Below are positions 47,806-57,478 of a stretch of 64,000 nucleotides of DNA, piece by piece (within the stretch, counting starts at the first letter, position 1; each line of letters opens with the position of its first letter). The DNA is taken from NCBI GenBank assembly GCA_020622105.1, contig JAHRYP010000004.1:1-64000 (forward strand), given 5' to 3'. Source of the DNA: Methylotenera sp. GTDB taxonomy: Bacteria > Pseudomonadota > Gammaproteobacteria > Burkholderiales > Methylophilaceae. Position numbers and translations under genes: made by a program. A model generated the notes under the pieces. It ran no database searches and had not been told where the DNA came from. It worked only from the letters and a program-made list of their open reading frames with translations.

Positions 47806-48654
47806 TTATGCAGCAAGCAATGAGTCAATTTCAGGCCAATCCTGCCAAACCGGAATGCAATTACTCGGCAATTCCGGCAAACGTCCCATCCCCATGAAAC
47901 TGATACCCTTGCCATGATAATCAGAACCCTGAGAAGCTCTTAAACCAAATAACTGTGCATATTTGGCATATTCTACATATTGCGCAGCAGTGTGGCTGCC
48001 GGTTACCACTTCAATAGCCATGCCGCCCAATGCCCTGAACTCTTCCAACAATAGCAGCATGTTAGTACGTTTTATCTCATAGCGTCCAGGGTGTGCCAGC
48101 ACGGCAACGCCGCCGCTATTGATGATTAAACCAAGCGCTGACTCCAAGCTCATCCATTCATGATCTACATAGCCAGGCTTACCTTTAATCAGATATTTCT
48201 TGAATACTGCTTTGGGGTCTTTGGCGTAGCCGCGGTCAACCAGAAACCGTGCAAAGTGCATGCGCGTTAAAATACTTTGCTGTGCAAAAGAAGAAGCTGC
48301 TTCAAAACTGCCATGAATACCTGACTTTTCCAGACTGAGTGCCATTTGCCTGGCACGTTCAAAACGCCCCGCACGCACTGCTGCCAGGCCAGTTTGCAAA
48401 GCTGTATTATCAGGATCGACATTAAGCCCCACTATATGCAGCGTGCGTTTTTTCCAGGTAACAGAGATTTCCACGCCATTGATCAATTTGATTCCGTGCA
48501 GCGCAGCTGCCTGCCGCGCTTCGGCCAAACCACCTAGATCATCATGGTCTGTCAACGCAAGTACGCGCACGCCGTTATTAGCAGCATGCTGTACCAGTTC
48601 CGACGGGGTAAGTAATCCATCTGAAATATTAGAGTGTGAGTGGAGATCAATCAT
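47806..48654 (-). CDS. rnm: PHP-domain phosphoesterase (RNase AM-like)
   Basis: A 282-residue PHP hydrolase. The metal ligands are in IDLHSHSNISDG, LTDHDDLGG, the HPGRYE block and GSDYHG. E. coli Rnm (YciV) is a 5'-3' exonuclease that matures rRNA 5' ends and hydrolyses 3',5'-bisphosphonucleotides. It is the first gene of a seven-gene leftward string ending at rluB. Confidence 0.92.
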   Translation of the reverse strand: MIDLHSHSNISDGLLTPSELVQHAANNGVRVLALTDHDDLGGLAEARQAAALHGIKLINGVEISVTWKKRTLHIVGLNVDPDNTALQTGLAAVRAGRFERARQMALSLEKSGIHGSFEAASSFAQQSILTRMHFARFLVDRGYAKDPKAVFKKYLIKGKPGYVDHEWMSLESALGLIINSGGVAVLAHPGRYEIKRTNMLLLLEEFRALGGMAIEVVTGSHTAAQYVEYAKYAQLFGLRASQGSDYHGKGISFMGMGRLPELPSNCIPVWQDWPEIDSLLAA

Positions 48655-48888
48655 TAAAGCATTTATAGTCAGCGCGTCACGCCTGAATTACACCTGTTAG
48701 CATACATAAAGAGGTCAAAATACTGTTTAAACCTTTGCTACTGCACCTTGGATGCGGTATTTAAATTATTACAATTTACGCCTTGCGGCGCATAGCTAAT
48801 CATAGCAAAATAGCGCACTTGCCTAAAGCATTGTTTTAAATTTGTTTTTGGCATTTTCACTAAAAAAGTCACCTGTTTAAGAGCCTAT

Positions 48889-49440
48889 ATGAAGTTTTTG
48901 TTTGATTTATTTCCAGTTATTTTATTTTTCATCGCATTCAAATTTTTCGGCATTTTCGCGGCCACCGCCGTTGCAATGATCGCAACTATTGCGCAGATTA
49001 TTTACGTAAAACTCCGGCATGGCGTGGTTGATAAAATGCTCATGATGAGCGGCGTGATTATTACCGTGTTCGGCGGAGCAACTCTACTGCTGAAAGATCC
49101 GCAATTCATACAGTGGAAACCGACAATTCTTTACTGGCTATTTACGGCTGGCATGTTAATTTCACAATTATTTTTCAACAAAAACCCGATACGCGGCCTG
49201 ATGGAAAAACAGATTAGCTTGCCAGACATGGTCTGGTCTAGATTGAACATCGCATGGGCATTGCTGTTTTTAGCTTTAGGCTTTTTAAACCTGTATGTTG
49301 CCTACAATTACTCTCAGGATATCTGGGTAGATTTCAAATTATTCGGCATTACCGGCATTATGTTTCTGTTTATCGTTCTGCAAACAGTATTTGTCAGCAA
49401 ATACCTGCCTACAGAGGAATCCAATGGAGACTCCGAATAA
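48889..49440 (+). CDS. yciB: Inner membrane protein YciB/IspZ
   Basis: A 183-residue septation-associated membrane protein with five helices; the opening KFLFDLFPVILFFIAFK and the segments RHGVVDKMLM, KPTILYWLF and MEKQISLP are family landmarks. Its stop overlaps the next start by one base (TAATG). It heads a four-gene rightward operon. Confidence 0.94.
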   Translation: MKFLFDLFPVILFFIAFKFFGIFAATAVAMIATIAQIIYVKLRHGVVDKMLMMSGVIITVFGGATLLLKDPQFIQWKPTILYWLFTAGMLISQLFFNKNPIRGLMEKQISLPDMVWSRLNIAWALLFLALGFLNLYVAYNYSQDIWVDFKLFGITGIMFLFIVLQTVFVSKYLPTEESNGDSE

Positions 49441-49739
49441 TGTGGTATGCGATTATTGCTGAAGATGCGCCTGATAGCCTGGAAAAGCGACTGCAAGCAA
49501 GACCTCAGCATCTGGATCGGCTGAAATCGCTGCAAGATGCCGGGCGCCTGTTATTGGCAGGCCCATTTCCGGCAATCGATAGCAACGACCCGGGAACCAA
49601 CGGTTATAGTGGCAGCTTGATCGTGGCAGAATTTAACACGCTGGATGAAGCAAAAGTGTGGGCGAATAATGATCCATTCAAGATTAATGGCGTGTACCAG
49701 CAGGTAACCGTCAAACCTTTCAGGAAAACCTTACCGTAA
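49440..49739 (+). CDS. yciI: YciI family protein
   Basis: A 99-residue cytoplasmic ferredoxin-like fold protein (MWYAIIAEDAPDS, with the conserved RPQHLDRLKSLQDAG, GPFPA and DPF motifs). Biochemical role unknown; related proteins include dehydrochlorinase-like enzymes. It begins at ATG 49440 and ends at 49739, with one-base overlaps (TAATG) on both sides. Confidence 0.9.
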   Translation: MWYAIIAEDAPDSLEKRLQARPQHLDRLKSLQDAGRLLLAGPFPAIDSNDPGTNGYSGSLIVAEFNTLDEAKVWANNDPFKINGVYQQVTVKPFRKTLP

Positions 49740-49999
49740 TGGCACTGACTGAAGATATATCCAGCCGCTTGGAGGCATTAGAACCAACCGCATTGAAAAT
49801 TATCGATGACAGCGCCTTGCATGCCGGACACAAAAGTAGCGGTGGCGGTGGCCACTTCACACTCCATATAACAAGCTCGCATTTTTGCGGAAAATCACTG
49901 ATAATGCGCCATCGTCTTATTTATCAAACCCTTAGCGATCTGATGCCGCATAAAATACATGCACTTAGTATTCACGCCACGGCAACAGATGAATTATAA
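49739..49999 (+). CDS. BolA family protein
   Basis: An 86-residue BolA/IbaG-type protein with the conserved HAGHKSSGGGGHFTLHI (the His ligand and FxGxx-like region) and LIMRHRLIYQTLSDLM. Such proteins partner monothiol glutaredoxins in iron-sulfur trafficking. It starts by a one-base overlap with yciI and is followed by the PPIase gene after 47 bases. Confidence 0.9.
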   Translation: MALTEDISSRLEALEPTALKIIDDSALHAGHKSSGGGGHFTLHITSSHFCGKSLIMRHRLIYQTLSDLMPHKIHALSIHATATDEL

Positions 50000-50046
50000 A
50001 CTGTTACTCGTTTTTATCTTAAATTCAATATTTTAGGAATTTTTAC

Positions 50047-50835
50047 ATGAAATTCACAAAGACTTTAATCACACTTGCAGTTTTGTCATTTGCACCATCA
50101 GCCTTTTCTGCTGATGCAGTAGCGACTGTCAATGGCAAGCAAATCAAACAATCTACTTACGATGTCATTACTAAAGACATTACGGCAAGTGGCCAAAAAA
50201 TCGATGACAACACCAAGAATGCCATCATCAATGAACTAGTGAGCTCAGAACTGGTTTATCAGGAAGCACAAAAGCTTGGCCTTGATAAACAGCCGGATTA
50301 TTTGGCGCGTGAAGAGTTAGGTCGCCGCAAACTGCTTACCAGCATGTTCCTGCAAGACTATGTGAAAAAACATCCGATTTCAGATGCTGATACTAAAGCC
50401 GCATACGAGCTATACAAAAAAGCCTATGGTGATAAGGAATATAGCGCACGTCATATTTTAGTAAAAACCGAAGCAGAAGCTAAAGACATCATTGCGCAAT
50501 TAAACAAAGGCGGCGACTTTGCAAAACTGGCAAAAGAAAAATCAATCGACCCAGGATCGAAAGACAAAGGTGGCGATTTAGGCTGGTTCTCTCCTGCCTC
50601 GATGGTAAAACCATTCAGTGACGTTGCCGCTAACATGCAAAAAAATACTGTCTCTGCGAGCCCGGTACAAACACAATTTGGCTGGCATGTAATCAAGTTG
50701 ATTGACACACGCCCGGCACAGCCGCTAGCTTATGAAAAACTTAAAGATGGTTTACAGAAGAATCTGCAGCAACGCAATCTGGAAAAGTTAATGTCCGACC
50801 TGCGTAGCAAAGCTAAAATCGATATCGCTAAATAA
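50047..50835 (+). CDS. Periplasmic peptidyl-prolyl isomerase (parvulin, PpiC/SurA-like)
   Basis: A 262-residue exported foldase. The signal peptide (cleavage after FSA, about residue 21) is followed by an N-terminal chaperone helix region and a parvulin domain at about 135-225 (ARHILVKTEAEAK, GGDLGWFSPASMV, VQTQFGWHVIKL). It probably assists outer-membrane protein folding. It ends the ispZ operon before a strong terminator. Confidence 0.92.
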   Translation: MKFTKTLITLAVLSFAPSAFSADAVATVNGKQIKQSTYDVITKDITASGQKIDDNTKNAIINELVSSELVYQEAQKLGLDKQPDYLAREELGRRKLLTSMFLQDYVKKHPISDADTKAAYELYKKAYGDKEYSARHILVKTEAEAKDIIAQLNKGGDFAKLAKEKSIDPGSKDKGGDLGWFSPASMVKPFSDVAANMQKNTVSASPVQTQFGWHVIKLIDTRPAQPLAYEKLKDGLQKNLQQRNLEKLMSDLRSKAKIDIAK

Positions 50836-50861
50836 TCTCTGATTATCCTGAGATAACTAAT

Positions 50862-50890
50862 AAAAGAGGCCCTGTTTATGGGCCTCTTTT
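50862..50890 (+). terminator. Terminator of the yciB-ppi operon
   Basis: The 11-bp stem AAAAGAGGCCC/GGGCCTCTTTT with loop TGTTTAT; the 3' arm is itself followed by an AT-rich stretch. Confidence 0.88.
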
Positions 50891-50938
50891 ATTTATAAAT
50901 AGTCTCTAAGCGACACATACACAATCAAAAAATTATGC

Positions 50939-50957
50939 GATAATAAGAATTGTTATC
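50939..50957. promoter_or_regulatory. Fur box upstream of feoAB
   Basis: GATAATAAGAATTGTTATC matches the 19-bp Fur consensus at 15 positions. It lies about 30 bases before feoA, overlapping the expected promoter, so the ferrous iron uptake operon should be repressed by Fe2+-Fur. Confidence 0.85.
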
Positions 50958-50986
50958 ATTTATAAAACAGGCATTCGCTTAAAAAT

Positions 50987-51214
50987 ATGCAACCTTTATC
51001 TCAATTAGAAACTGGTCAGCAAGCTGTTATTTCAGCGATAGAAGCTGATGAGTCGCTATTTCACAGGTTATCGGCATTAGGTTTTCGCGTAGGCAAAACA
51101 TTAAGCATTATGCGCAGAGCCAGCTTCAACGGTCCACTTCAAGTCAGGCTTGGCACTACGGACGTCATCCTGCGCTGCAACGAAGCGTCACGCATTCAAA
51201 TTCACCCCATCTAG
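50987..51214 (+). CDS. feoA: Ferrous iron transport protein A
   Basis: A 75-residue SH3-like cytoplasmic protein needed for FeoB activity. The features are LSQLETGQQAVI, HRLSALGFRVGK and the VRLGTTDVILRCNEASRI end. It is 12 bases before feoB and directly behind a Fur box. Confidence 0.93.
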   Translation: MQPLSQLETGQQAVISAIEADESLFHRLSALGFRVGKTLSIMRRASFNGPLQVRLGTTDVILRCNEASRIQIHPI

Positions 51215-51226
51215 AAGTCAGCCAAT

Positions 51227-53017
51227 ATGAAGCGCATTGCTCTATTAGGGATGCCCAATACCGGCAAATCCACCCTGTTCAATCGCATTAGCGGCGCATC
51301 CGCACGTGTAGGCAACTGGCCTGGTATCACTGTCGATCTCATGAGTGCCAAAATTCTGCTTGGCGGTCATATTGCCGAGCTGATTGATCTACCTGGCATA
51401 TATGACCTGCATGGCTTCTCAGAAGATGAACAGGTAGTCAGACATTTCTTAACCAACAATCCTGTCGACTTGCTCATCGTACTGCTGAACAGCACTCAAA
51501 TTGAACGCCAGCTTTCATTGCTGCTGCAACTAAAAAAATTAGGTGCGCCTATCGTTCTTGTTTTAAACATGGCAGATGAGGCAAGGCGTGCTGGCATCAC
51601 TATTAACACCGAGAATCTGGCGGCAGAGTTAGCACTGCCTGTGATTCAGATCAGCGCTAAATATGGTGAAGGGTTACCAAAAGCACTGGAAGTGGCTGCT
51701 CACATTGTAAACGAGCAGAAAGCTACAACCAACCCTAAAAGCATCAATCTGCTACTGCAGGAAGATAGCCAGATTGAGCACGAGATGGAAGATTTGATAC
51801 AAAAACATGTACAGATCCCCGCCACGCTAGGTGACGACACCACAGATAAAATTGACAGAATATTGCTACACAAATGGTTAGGCCTGCCTTTGTTTTTTGC
51901 AGCCATGTTTCTGTTATTTCAATTCATTTTCACGGTAGGCGGGCCGCTACAAGAGGCGCTGGCATGGGTTCTGGATCTCATACGCACCAGCTTGCTTGAG
52001 CCGTTATTAAGCGGTAGCCCGACATGGCTAAAAGGCCTGCTGCTGGATGGTGTATATAACGGCATAGCCACCGTAGCTGCTTTTGTACCTATCATCATAT
52101 TATTCTTTCTGGTCATGTCGATGGTAGAAGACAGCGGCTACTTGTCACGTGCAGCGTTCCTGATGGATGCGCTGATGGCAAAAATGGGGCTGGATGGCCG
52201 AGGCTTTGTCATGATGCTAATGGGCTTTGGCTGCAATGTGCCGGCCATCATGGGTACACGCATCATGCGCTCACGCCCGATGCGACTGCTGACGATGCTG
52301 GTGATTCCCCTGTCGCTCTGCTCTGCGCGCCTGCAGGTATTTATCTTTATGATTGCTGCCTTGTTCAGTGCTAAACATGCGCCGCTAGTGCTTTTCTCGC
52401 TCTATTTAATGAGTTTTCTGACTATGTTTTTAACTGCGGTATTGTTCCAGAACCAATATAAAAATGCCGAGCCATTTATTCTGGAACTTCCGCCATACCG
52501 CTTCCCTACACCACGTCAGATCGTTCTGCGTGGCTGGCAGGAAGTAAAACACTTCTTAAACCGCGCCAGCAAATTTATTATTCTAGGTGTGATATTAGTC
52601 TGGTTATTAACCAACTTCCCAAGCAATGTAGCGCCGGCCAGCATAGGCACTTACGCAGGACAAATCGGCGTGTTCTTTGGCCCTATACTTGACCCTATAG
52701 GCATCAACCACGAACTGGCCATCGCGCTGATTTTCGGTTTTGTTGCTAAAGAGATTGTAGTCGGTGCACTGGCTGTGATTTACGGCATGCAGGGTGATGC
52801 GCTGATGGCACAGATGGCAACGCAGATTGACTGGGTGCAAGCCATGAGCTTTATGCTGTTCACACTGATTTACACACCATGCCTGTCTACGATTGCCACC
52901 ATCAGAAATGAATCCAAAAGTTATGCATTTATGTGGCTATCTATCGTGTGGTCACTTGGTTTAGCGTGGGTGGTGAGCTTTGTGTTTTATCAGGGCGCAA
53001 GGGCCCTAGGCTACTAA
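51227..53017 (+). CDS. feoB: Ferrous iron transporter FeoB
   Basis: A 596-residue Fe2+ permease with an N-terminal GTPase domain: G1 GMPNTGKST (8-16), G3 DLPG (54-57), G4 NMAD and the PGITVD switch. The membrane part has the GFGCNVPAIMGTR motif and the second CxxxS-type region. It is shorter than E. coli FeoB (773) and lacks part of the spacer and C-terminal extension, as in other compact FeoB proteins. No feoC follows. Confidence 0.95.
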   Translation: MKRIALLGMPNTGKSTLFNRISGASARVGNWPGITVDLMSAKILLGGHIAELIDLPGIYDLHGFSEDEQVVRHFLTNNPVDLLIVLLNSTQIERQLSLLLQLKKLGAPIVLVLNMADEARRAGITINTENLAAELALPVIQISAKYGEGLPKALEVAAHIVNEQKATTNPKSINLLLQEDSQIEHEMEDLIQKHVQIPATLGDDTTDKIDRILLHKWLGLPLFFAAMFLLFQFIFTVGGPLQEALAWVLDLIRTSLLEPLLSGSPTWLKGLLLDGVYNGIATVAAFVPIIILFFLVMSMVEDSGYLSRAAFLMDALMAKMGLDGRGFVMMLMGFGCNVPAIMGTRIMRSRPMRLLTMLVIPLSLCSARLQVFIFMIAALFSAKHAPLVLFSLYLMSFLTMFLTAVLFQNQYKNAEPFILELPPYRFPTPRQIVLRGWQEVKHFLNRASKFIILGVILVWLLTNFPSNVAPASIGTYAGQIGVFFGPILDPIGINHELAIALIFGFVAKEIVVGALAVIYGMQGDALMAQMATQIDWVQAMSFMLFTLIYTPCLSTIATIRNESKSYAFMWLSIVWSLGLAWVVSFVFYQGARALGY

Positions 53018-53057
53018 TTTGGTTATATTGCCTTAGCTCTATTAATTCGGCTCTACT

Positions 53058-53399
53058 CTATGTCCTGAACATAAAGTAGACAGCACCCATCAAGCATAGA
53101 CCAGCCCACAAAAAATCCAGTTTCAAAGGCTGCTGCATATAAAAAACTGCAAACGGCACAAACACAGACAGGGTAATCACTTCCTGCAGAATCTTAAGCT
53201 GCGCCACCGACATCACCGTAAAACCGATGCGGTTCGCAGGCACCTGAAACATATACTCAAACAACGCAATACCCCAGCTTGCCAATGCGGCAATCATCCA
53301 GGGTTTGTTATTCAGGTTTTTAAGATGGGCATACCAGGCAAACGTCATGAAAACGTTTGATACGGTAAGCAAGAGAATGGTTTTAAAAATAACCGGCAT
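53058..53399 (-). CDS. DUF486 family membrane protein
   Basis: A 113-residue four-helix protein of the DMT/EamA-like superfamily, DUF486 type: KTILLLTVSNVFMTFAWYAHLK, a second helix around FEYMFQVPANRIG, and LSVFVPFAVFYMQQPLKLD; function unknown. The start is ATG 53399. It lies 100 bases from the glnB stop, across a possible repeat element. Confidence 0.85.
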   Translation of the reverse strand: MPVIFKTILLLTVSNVFMTFAWYAHLKNLNNKPWMIAALASWGIALFEYMFQVPANRIGFTVMSVAQLKILQEVITLSVFVPFAVFYMQQPLKLDFLWAGLCLMGAVYFMFRT

Positions 53400-53419
53400 A
53401 GGAATTTTGGCAATAAGTT

Positions 53420-53490
53420 ACAAGGAACAAGAAAGCAAGCCGAAGACATTACGTATAGTACGGCAAGGCGAAGCTGACGCAGTTGATTGT
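53420..53490 (-). repeat. Possible dispersed repeat element, copy B
   Basis: The gap between DUF486 and glnB carries, on the minus strand, the core GCCGTACTAT (53455-53464) followed by ACGTAATGTCT, related to copy A at 38013. The flanking AAGCAAGCCGAAGAC and GCAAGGCGAAGCTGACGCAG fit a family of such intergenic repeats in betaproteobacteria. Confidence 0.45.
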
Positions 53491-53506
53491 GACTTATTGC
53501 TGAAAT

Positions 53507-53887
<381 letters not shown>

Positions 53888-53965
53888 TTAAACATTTCAA
53901 TGAAATGCCTAAAAATTTGCCACGCCTACTTATGCTGCATTTACTTATGATACATTTAATATTGC

Positions 53966-55570
53966 TTACCAAAAATTGGAAAGTTTAGCCGTAATCGGAT
54001 AACGTCGGTCTTTGCCAAACCCTCTATGTGTAATGCGAACGCCGATTGGTGCCTGACGGCGTTTGTATTCATTTCGATCTATCATGGCAATTACCCTGTT
54101 TACATCTGTCGCTGAGTAACCCTGCGCAATAATATCTTCACGGCCGAGATCATCTTCAACATAAGCTTCAATAATACCGTCTAATATATCGTAAGGTGGC
54201 AGACTATCCTGATCTAACTGATTTGCGCGCAGCTCTGCCGAAGGCGGCCGCGTGATAATACGTTGCGGAATAACTTTTGACACACCATTACGGTAATGAC
54301 AAAGCTTATATACCAAAGTTTTAGGTACATCTTTAAGCAAAGCAAAACCACCTGCCATATCGCCATACAAGGTGCAGTAACCCACAGCTGTTTCACTTTT
54401 ATTACCGGTTGTAACCACAATGCTACCGAACTTGTTTGAAACAGCCATTAGCAGCATACCGCGGATACGTGCCTGCAGATTCTCTTCAGTAGCATCGAAC
54501 GGCATATCACCGAACTGTGGAGATAATGCCTCAAGATATTTATCAAACAATGCTTTAATCGCAATTTCGCTATATTTCACACCCAGTATATCTACCATTT
54601 CACGTGCATCATTAATACTGATATCGGCCGTGAATTCAGAAGGCATCATGATCGCATGCACTTTATCGGCACCTAATGCATCTACAGCAATGGCCAGCGT
54701 TAAAGCAGAATCAACGCCACCTGACATACCCAACACCACGCCGGGAAAGCCGTTTTTATTGACGTAATCAGCCAGCCCCAGCTTTAATGCATTATAAACG
54801 GAAGCCTCTACCGTTAGAGTTGGCGCAATCGTACCAGCGAGCGGTGACGCATGTTGAAAATCAATAATGCTCAGGCTTGATTCAAATGCAGGCAGCTCAT
54901 GGGTAATCTCTCCATACGCATTCATAACTAATGATGCACCATCAAATACCAGTTCATCCTGTCCACCCACCATGTTGGCGTAAACGATCGGCAGCCGGGT
55001 ATCAGCTACGCGCTGACTAAGCTTTTCTATGCGTGCAGATTGTTTTTCCATATGGAAAGGCGAAGCATTCAAAGCCAGCAGCAACTCCGCACCAGCGGCT
55101 TTACTGGCAAGCGCAGGAGCAGACTCCCACACATCAGCGCAGATCAGCACCCCGACATTAACACCCTGATGTTCAAATACCAGCGCATCATTGCCGGGGC
55201 TGAAATAGCGCTTTTCATCAAACACTGCATAGTTCGGCAGTACGTGCTTGTGATAGGTTGCGAATACTTTCCCATCCTGTAGTACTGATGCCGCATTAAA
55301 GCACGTGCCATCCACCAGATGGGGATGTCCCACAATCACACTGACACCTGCCAGCCTTTCTGCAAGTGCTGTCAAAGCCTGCGCGCACGCATCAAGAAAG
55401 TCTGCACGCAATAATAAATCCTCAGGGGGATAGCCACATAGTGAAAGCTCAGGCGTCAGCACTAAAGTGGCGCTCTGCGATTTTGCCTGCTGTACCTGCC
55501 GGGTAATTTTTTCTACATTACCGACGATGTCGCCGACGATACAGTTGATTTGAGCAATTGCAATTTTCAT
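53966..55570 (-). CDS. nadE: Glutamine-dependent NAD+ synthetase
   Basis: A 534-residue two-domain enzyme. The N-terminal nitrilase-type glutaminase has the Glu-Lys-Cys triad (LTPELSLCGYPP, YHKHVLPNY, VLICADVWES), and the C-terminal synthetase has the GMSGGVDSALTLAI P-loop. It makes NAD+ from nicotinate adenine dinucleotide. The start at 55570 (MKIAIAQINC) is preferred to an upstream extension. It sits between glnB and the ankyrin gene. Confidence 0.95.
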   Translation of the reverse strand: MKIAIAQINCIVGDIVGNVEKITRQVQQAKSQSATLVLTPELSLCGYPPEDLLLRADFLDACAQALTALAERLAGVSVIVGHPHLVDGTCFNAASVLQDGKVFATYHKHVLPNYAVFDEKRYFSPGNDALVFEHQGVNVGVLICADVWESAPALASKAAGAELLLALNASPFHMEKQSARIEKLSQRVADTRLPIVYANMVGGQDELVFDGASLVMNAYGEITHELPAFESSLSIIDFQHASPLAGTIAPTLTVEASVYNALKLGLADYVNKNGFPGVVLGMSGGVDSALTLAIAVDALGADKVHAIMMPSEFTADISINDAREMVDILGVKYSEIAIKALFDKYLEALSPQFGDMPFDATEENLQARIRGMLLMAVSNKFGSIVVTTGNKSETAVGYCTLYGDMAGGFALLKDVPKTLVYKLCHYRNGVSKVIPQRIITRPPSAELRANQLDQDSLPPYDILDGIIEAYVEDDLGREDIIAQGYSATDVNRVIAMIDRNEYKRRQAPIGVRITHRGFGKDRRYPITAKLSNFW

Positions 55571-55612
55571 TGACCGATTGCCCGTCTCATCAACAATAAG
55601 CATAAATCGGGC

Positions 55613-56569
55613 TTAATAACTGCCACCTGCATCTTTAATCAACTTGATAGTTTCTGCGTCCTGATTTTTAAGCGCATAGACCAAGGCAGTTAAGCCATAC
55701 TGATCTTTGGCTTTGACTTTGGCTTCATTTTCAAGCAGCAATTTCACCATATCGGCATTGCCGTTATCCACCGCCATATGCAGCAATGGCGTGCCCTCGG
55801 AGTCAAGATTGTTCACATTTGCACCGGCAGTCACCAATACCTGAGCCACCTCAAACTGATTCTTTTTGACAGCCCAGGTTAGCGCAGTCCACTTGGACAA
55901 ATCTTGCTGGTCTACCTTTGCACCACGCTGAATCAAAGCATCGACCACCTGCGCATGACCACCGCGTGCAGCAATCATGAGCGCGGTAACGCCCAGCTTA
56001 TCACGAGCTGCTAAATCCGCTTTATAGGCAAGCAGCACGTCTACTGTAGCAAGATCACCACTTTTGGCAGCGTGCATTAATACAGATTTACCGTCATCAC
56101 TTTTTGTATTTGCATCAACACCTTGTTGAATCAGCAGTTCTAGCATAGATGAATAGCCAGAGATCGCAGCCAAACCGAAAGCACTCCAACCGGCACTGTC
56201 TCTTACTTTGAAATCGGCACCTTTTTCCAGCAGCACTTTTGCAGTAGGAATGTTGTTTTTCTTAGCGGCATGCATCAAAGCGGTCCAGCCACCCTTGTCC
56301 TTTGCATTGATGTCGGCACCCTTATTAATCAAGGCAGACACTACATCAGCTTGATCTTTACGCGCTGCATACATCAGCGCGGTCAGGCCATCTGCATCGG
56401 CCACATTTGGATTGACGCCACTGGCAAGCATTGCGTTTACTGTATCCAGATCGCCTTTCGAGGCGACTGTCAGCAAGTAAGGAACATCCTCGGCAGCAAA
56501 TACCGGTGGCGTAGCGGCAAAAAATCCTGCCATTAGTACAGCTATGAAACCTTTAACTAGTATATGCAT
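55613..56569 (-). CDS. Exported ankyrin repeat protein
   Basis: A protein of about 318 residues with a signal peptide (MHILVKGFIAVLMAGFFAAT..VFA) and eight or so ankyrin repeats (for instance DGLTALMYAARKDQADVVSA and GGWTALMHAAKKNNIPT). It is probably periplasmic and mediates protein binding; no partner is evident. It lies between sucD and nadE in one long leftward transcript. Confidence 0.87.
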   Translation of the reverse strand: MHILVKGFIAVLMAGFFAATPPVFAAEDVPYLLTVASKGDLDTVNAMLASGVNPNVADADGLTALMYAARKDQADVVSALINKGADINAKDKGGWTALMHAAKKNNIPTAKVLLEKGADFKVRDSAGWSAFGLAAISGYSSMLELLIQQGVDANTKSDDGKSVLMHAAKSGDLATVDVLLAYKADLAARDKLGVTALMIAARGGHAQVVDALIQRGAKVDQQDLSKWTALTWAVKKNQFEVAQVLVTAGANVNNLDSEGTPLLHMAVDNGNADMVKLLLENEAKVKAKDQYGLTALVYALKNQDAETIKLIKDAGGSY

Positions 56570-56599
56570 GCGATTCACTAAAGAGTTAGTCCTTAATCA

Positions 56600-57478
56600 T
56601 TACTTTTTGTTGTTGATTGCAGCTAGCACCGCTTCACCCAAACCTGCCGGTGAACTCGCCACAACAGCGCCTGCATTTTCTAAAGCACGGATTTTATCAA
56701 CCGCCTTGCCGCTACCACCGGAGATAATCGCACCGGCATGGCCCATGCGTTTACCTGCTGGAGCGGTCTGCCCTGCGATATACGCTGCTACCGGTTTAGT
56801 CACATTACTCTTGATGAATTCCGCAGCAGCTTCCTCGTCTGAACCGCCAATCTCACCCACCATGATAATCGCTTCGGTTTCAGGATCAGCCTCAAACATC
56901 TGCAGGCATTCGATAAAATTCAAGCCTTTAATTGGGTCACCGCCAATACCAACACAGGTACTTTGACCCAAATTCAAAGCAGTAGTCTGATGTACGGCTT
57001 CATAAGTCAATGTACCGGAACGTGATACCACACCCACTTTACCACGTTGGTGAATACTACCCGGCATAATACCGATCTTGCACTCATCCGGCGTAATAAC
57101 GCCTGGGCAATTTGGTCCGATTAATCTAGTGCCATTTGCGCGTAGCGCGGCTTTCACGTTCAGCATATCCAGCACGGGAATGCCCTCTGTAATACAGATA
57201 ATCAATTCAATACCGGCATCGCTTGCCTCAAGAATAGAATCTGCCGCAAAAGCAGGCGGTACATAAATCACGCTTGCATTGGCACCGGTAATTTTGACTG
57301 CATCACGCATGGTATTAAACACCGGCAAACCAAGATGCAATTGACCGCCCTTACCTGGCGTAACGCCGCCGACCATTTTCGTACCGTAAGCCAGCGCCTG
57401 TTCTGAGTGGAAAGTGCCCTGTTTACCGGTAAAGCCCTGACATAAGACCTTGGTGTTTTTATTGACTAAAATACTCAT
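56600..57478 (-). CDS. sucD: Succinyl-CoA synthetase alpha subunit
   Basis: A 292-residue subunit that binds CoA and carries the phosphohistidine: [18 protein letters not shown]. The CoA-binding [10 protein letters not shown] begins the protein. It overlaps sucC by 4 bases. Together they complete the oxidative TCA step from succinyl-CoA to succinate with substrate-level ATP. Confidence 0.96.
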   Translation of the reverse strand: MSILVNKNTKVLCQGFTGKQGTFHSEQALAYGTKMVGGVTPGKGGQLHLGLPVFNTMRDAVKITGANASVIYVPPAFAADSILEASDAGIELIICITEGIPVLDMLNVKAALRANGTRLIGPNCPGVITPDECKIGIMPGSIHQRGKVGVVSRSGTLTYEAVHQTTALNLGQSTCVGIGGDPIKGLNFIECLQMFEADPETEAIIMVGEIGGSDEEAAAEFIKSNVTKPVAAYIAGQTAPAGKRMGHAGAIISGGSGKAVDKIRALENAGAVVASSPAGLGEAVLAAINNKK

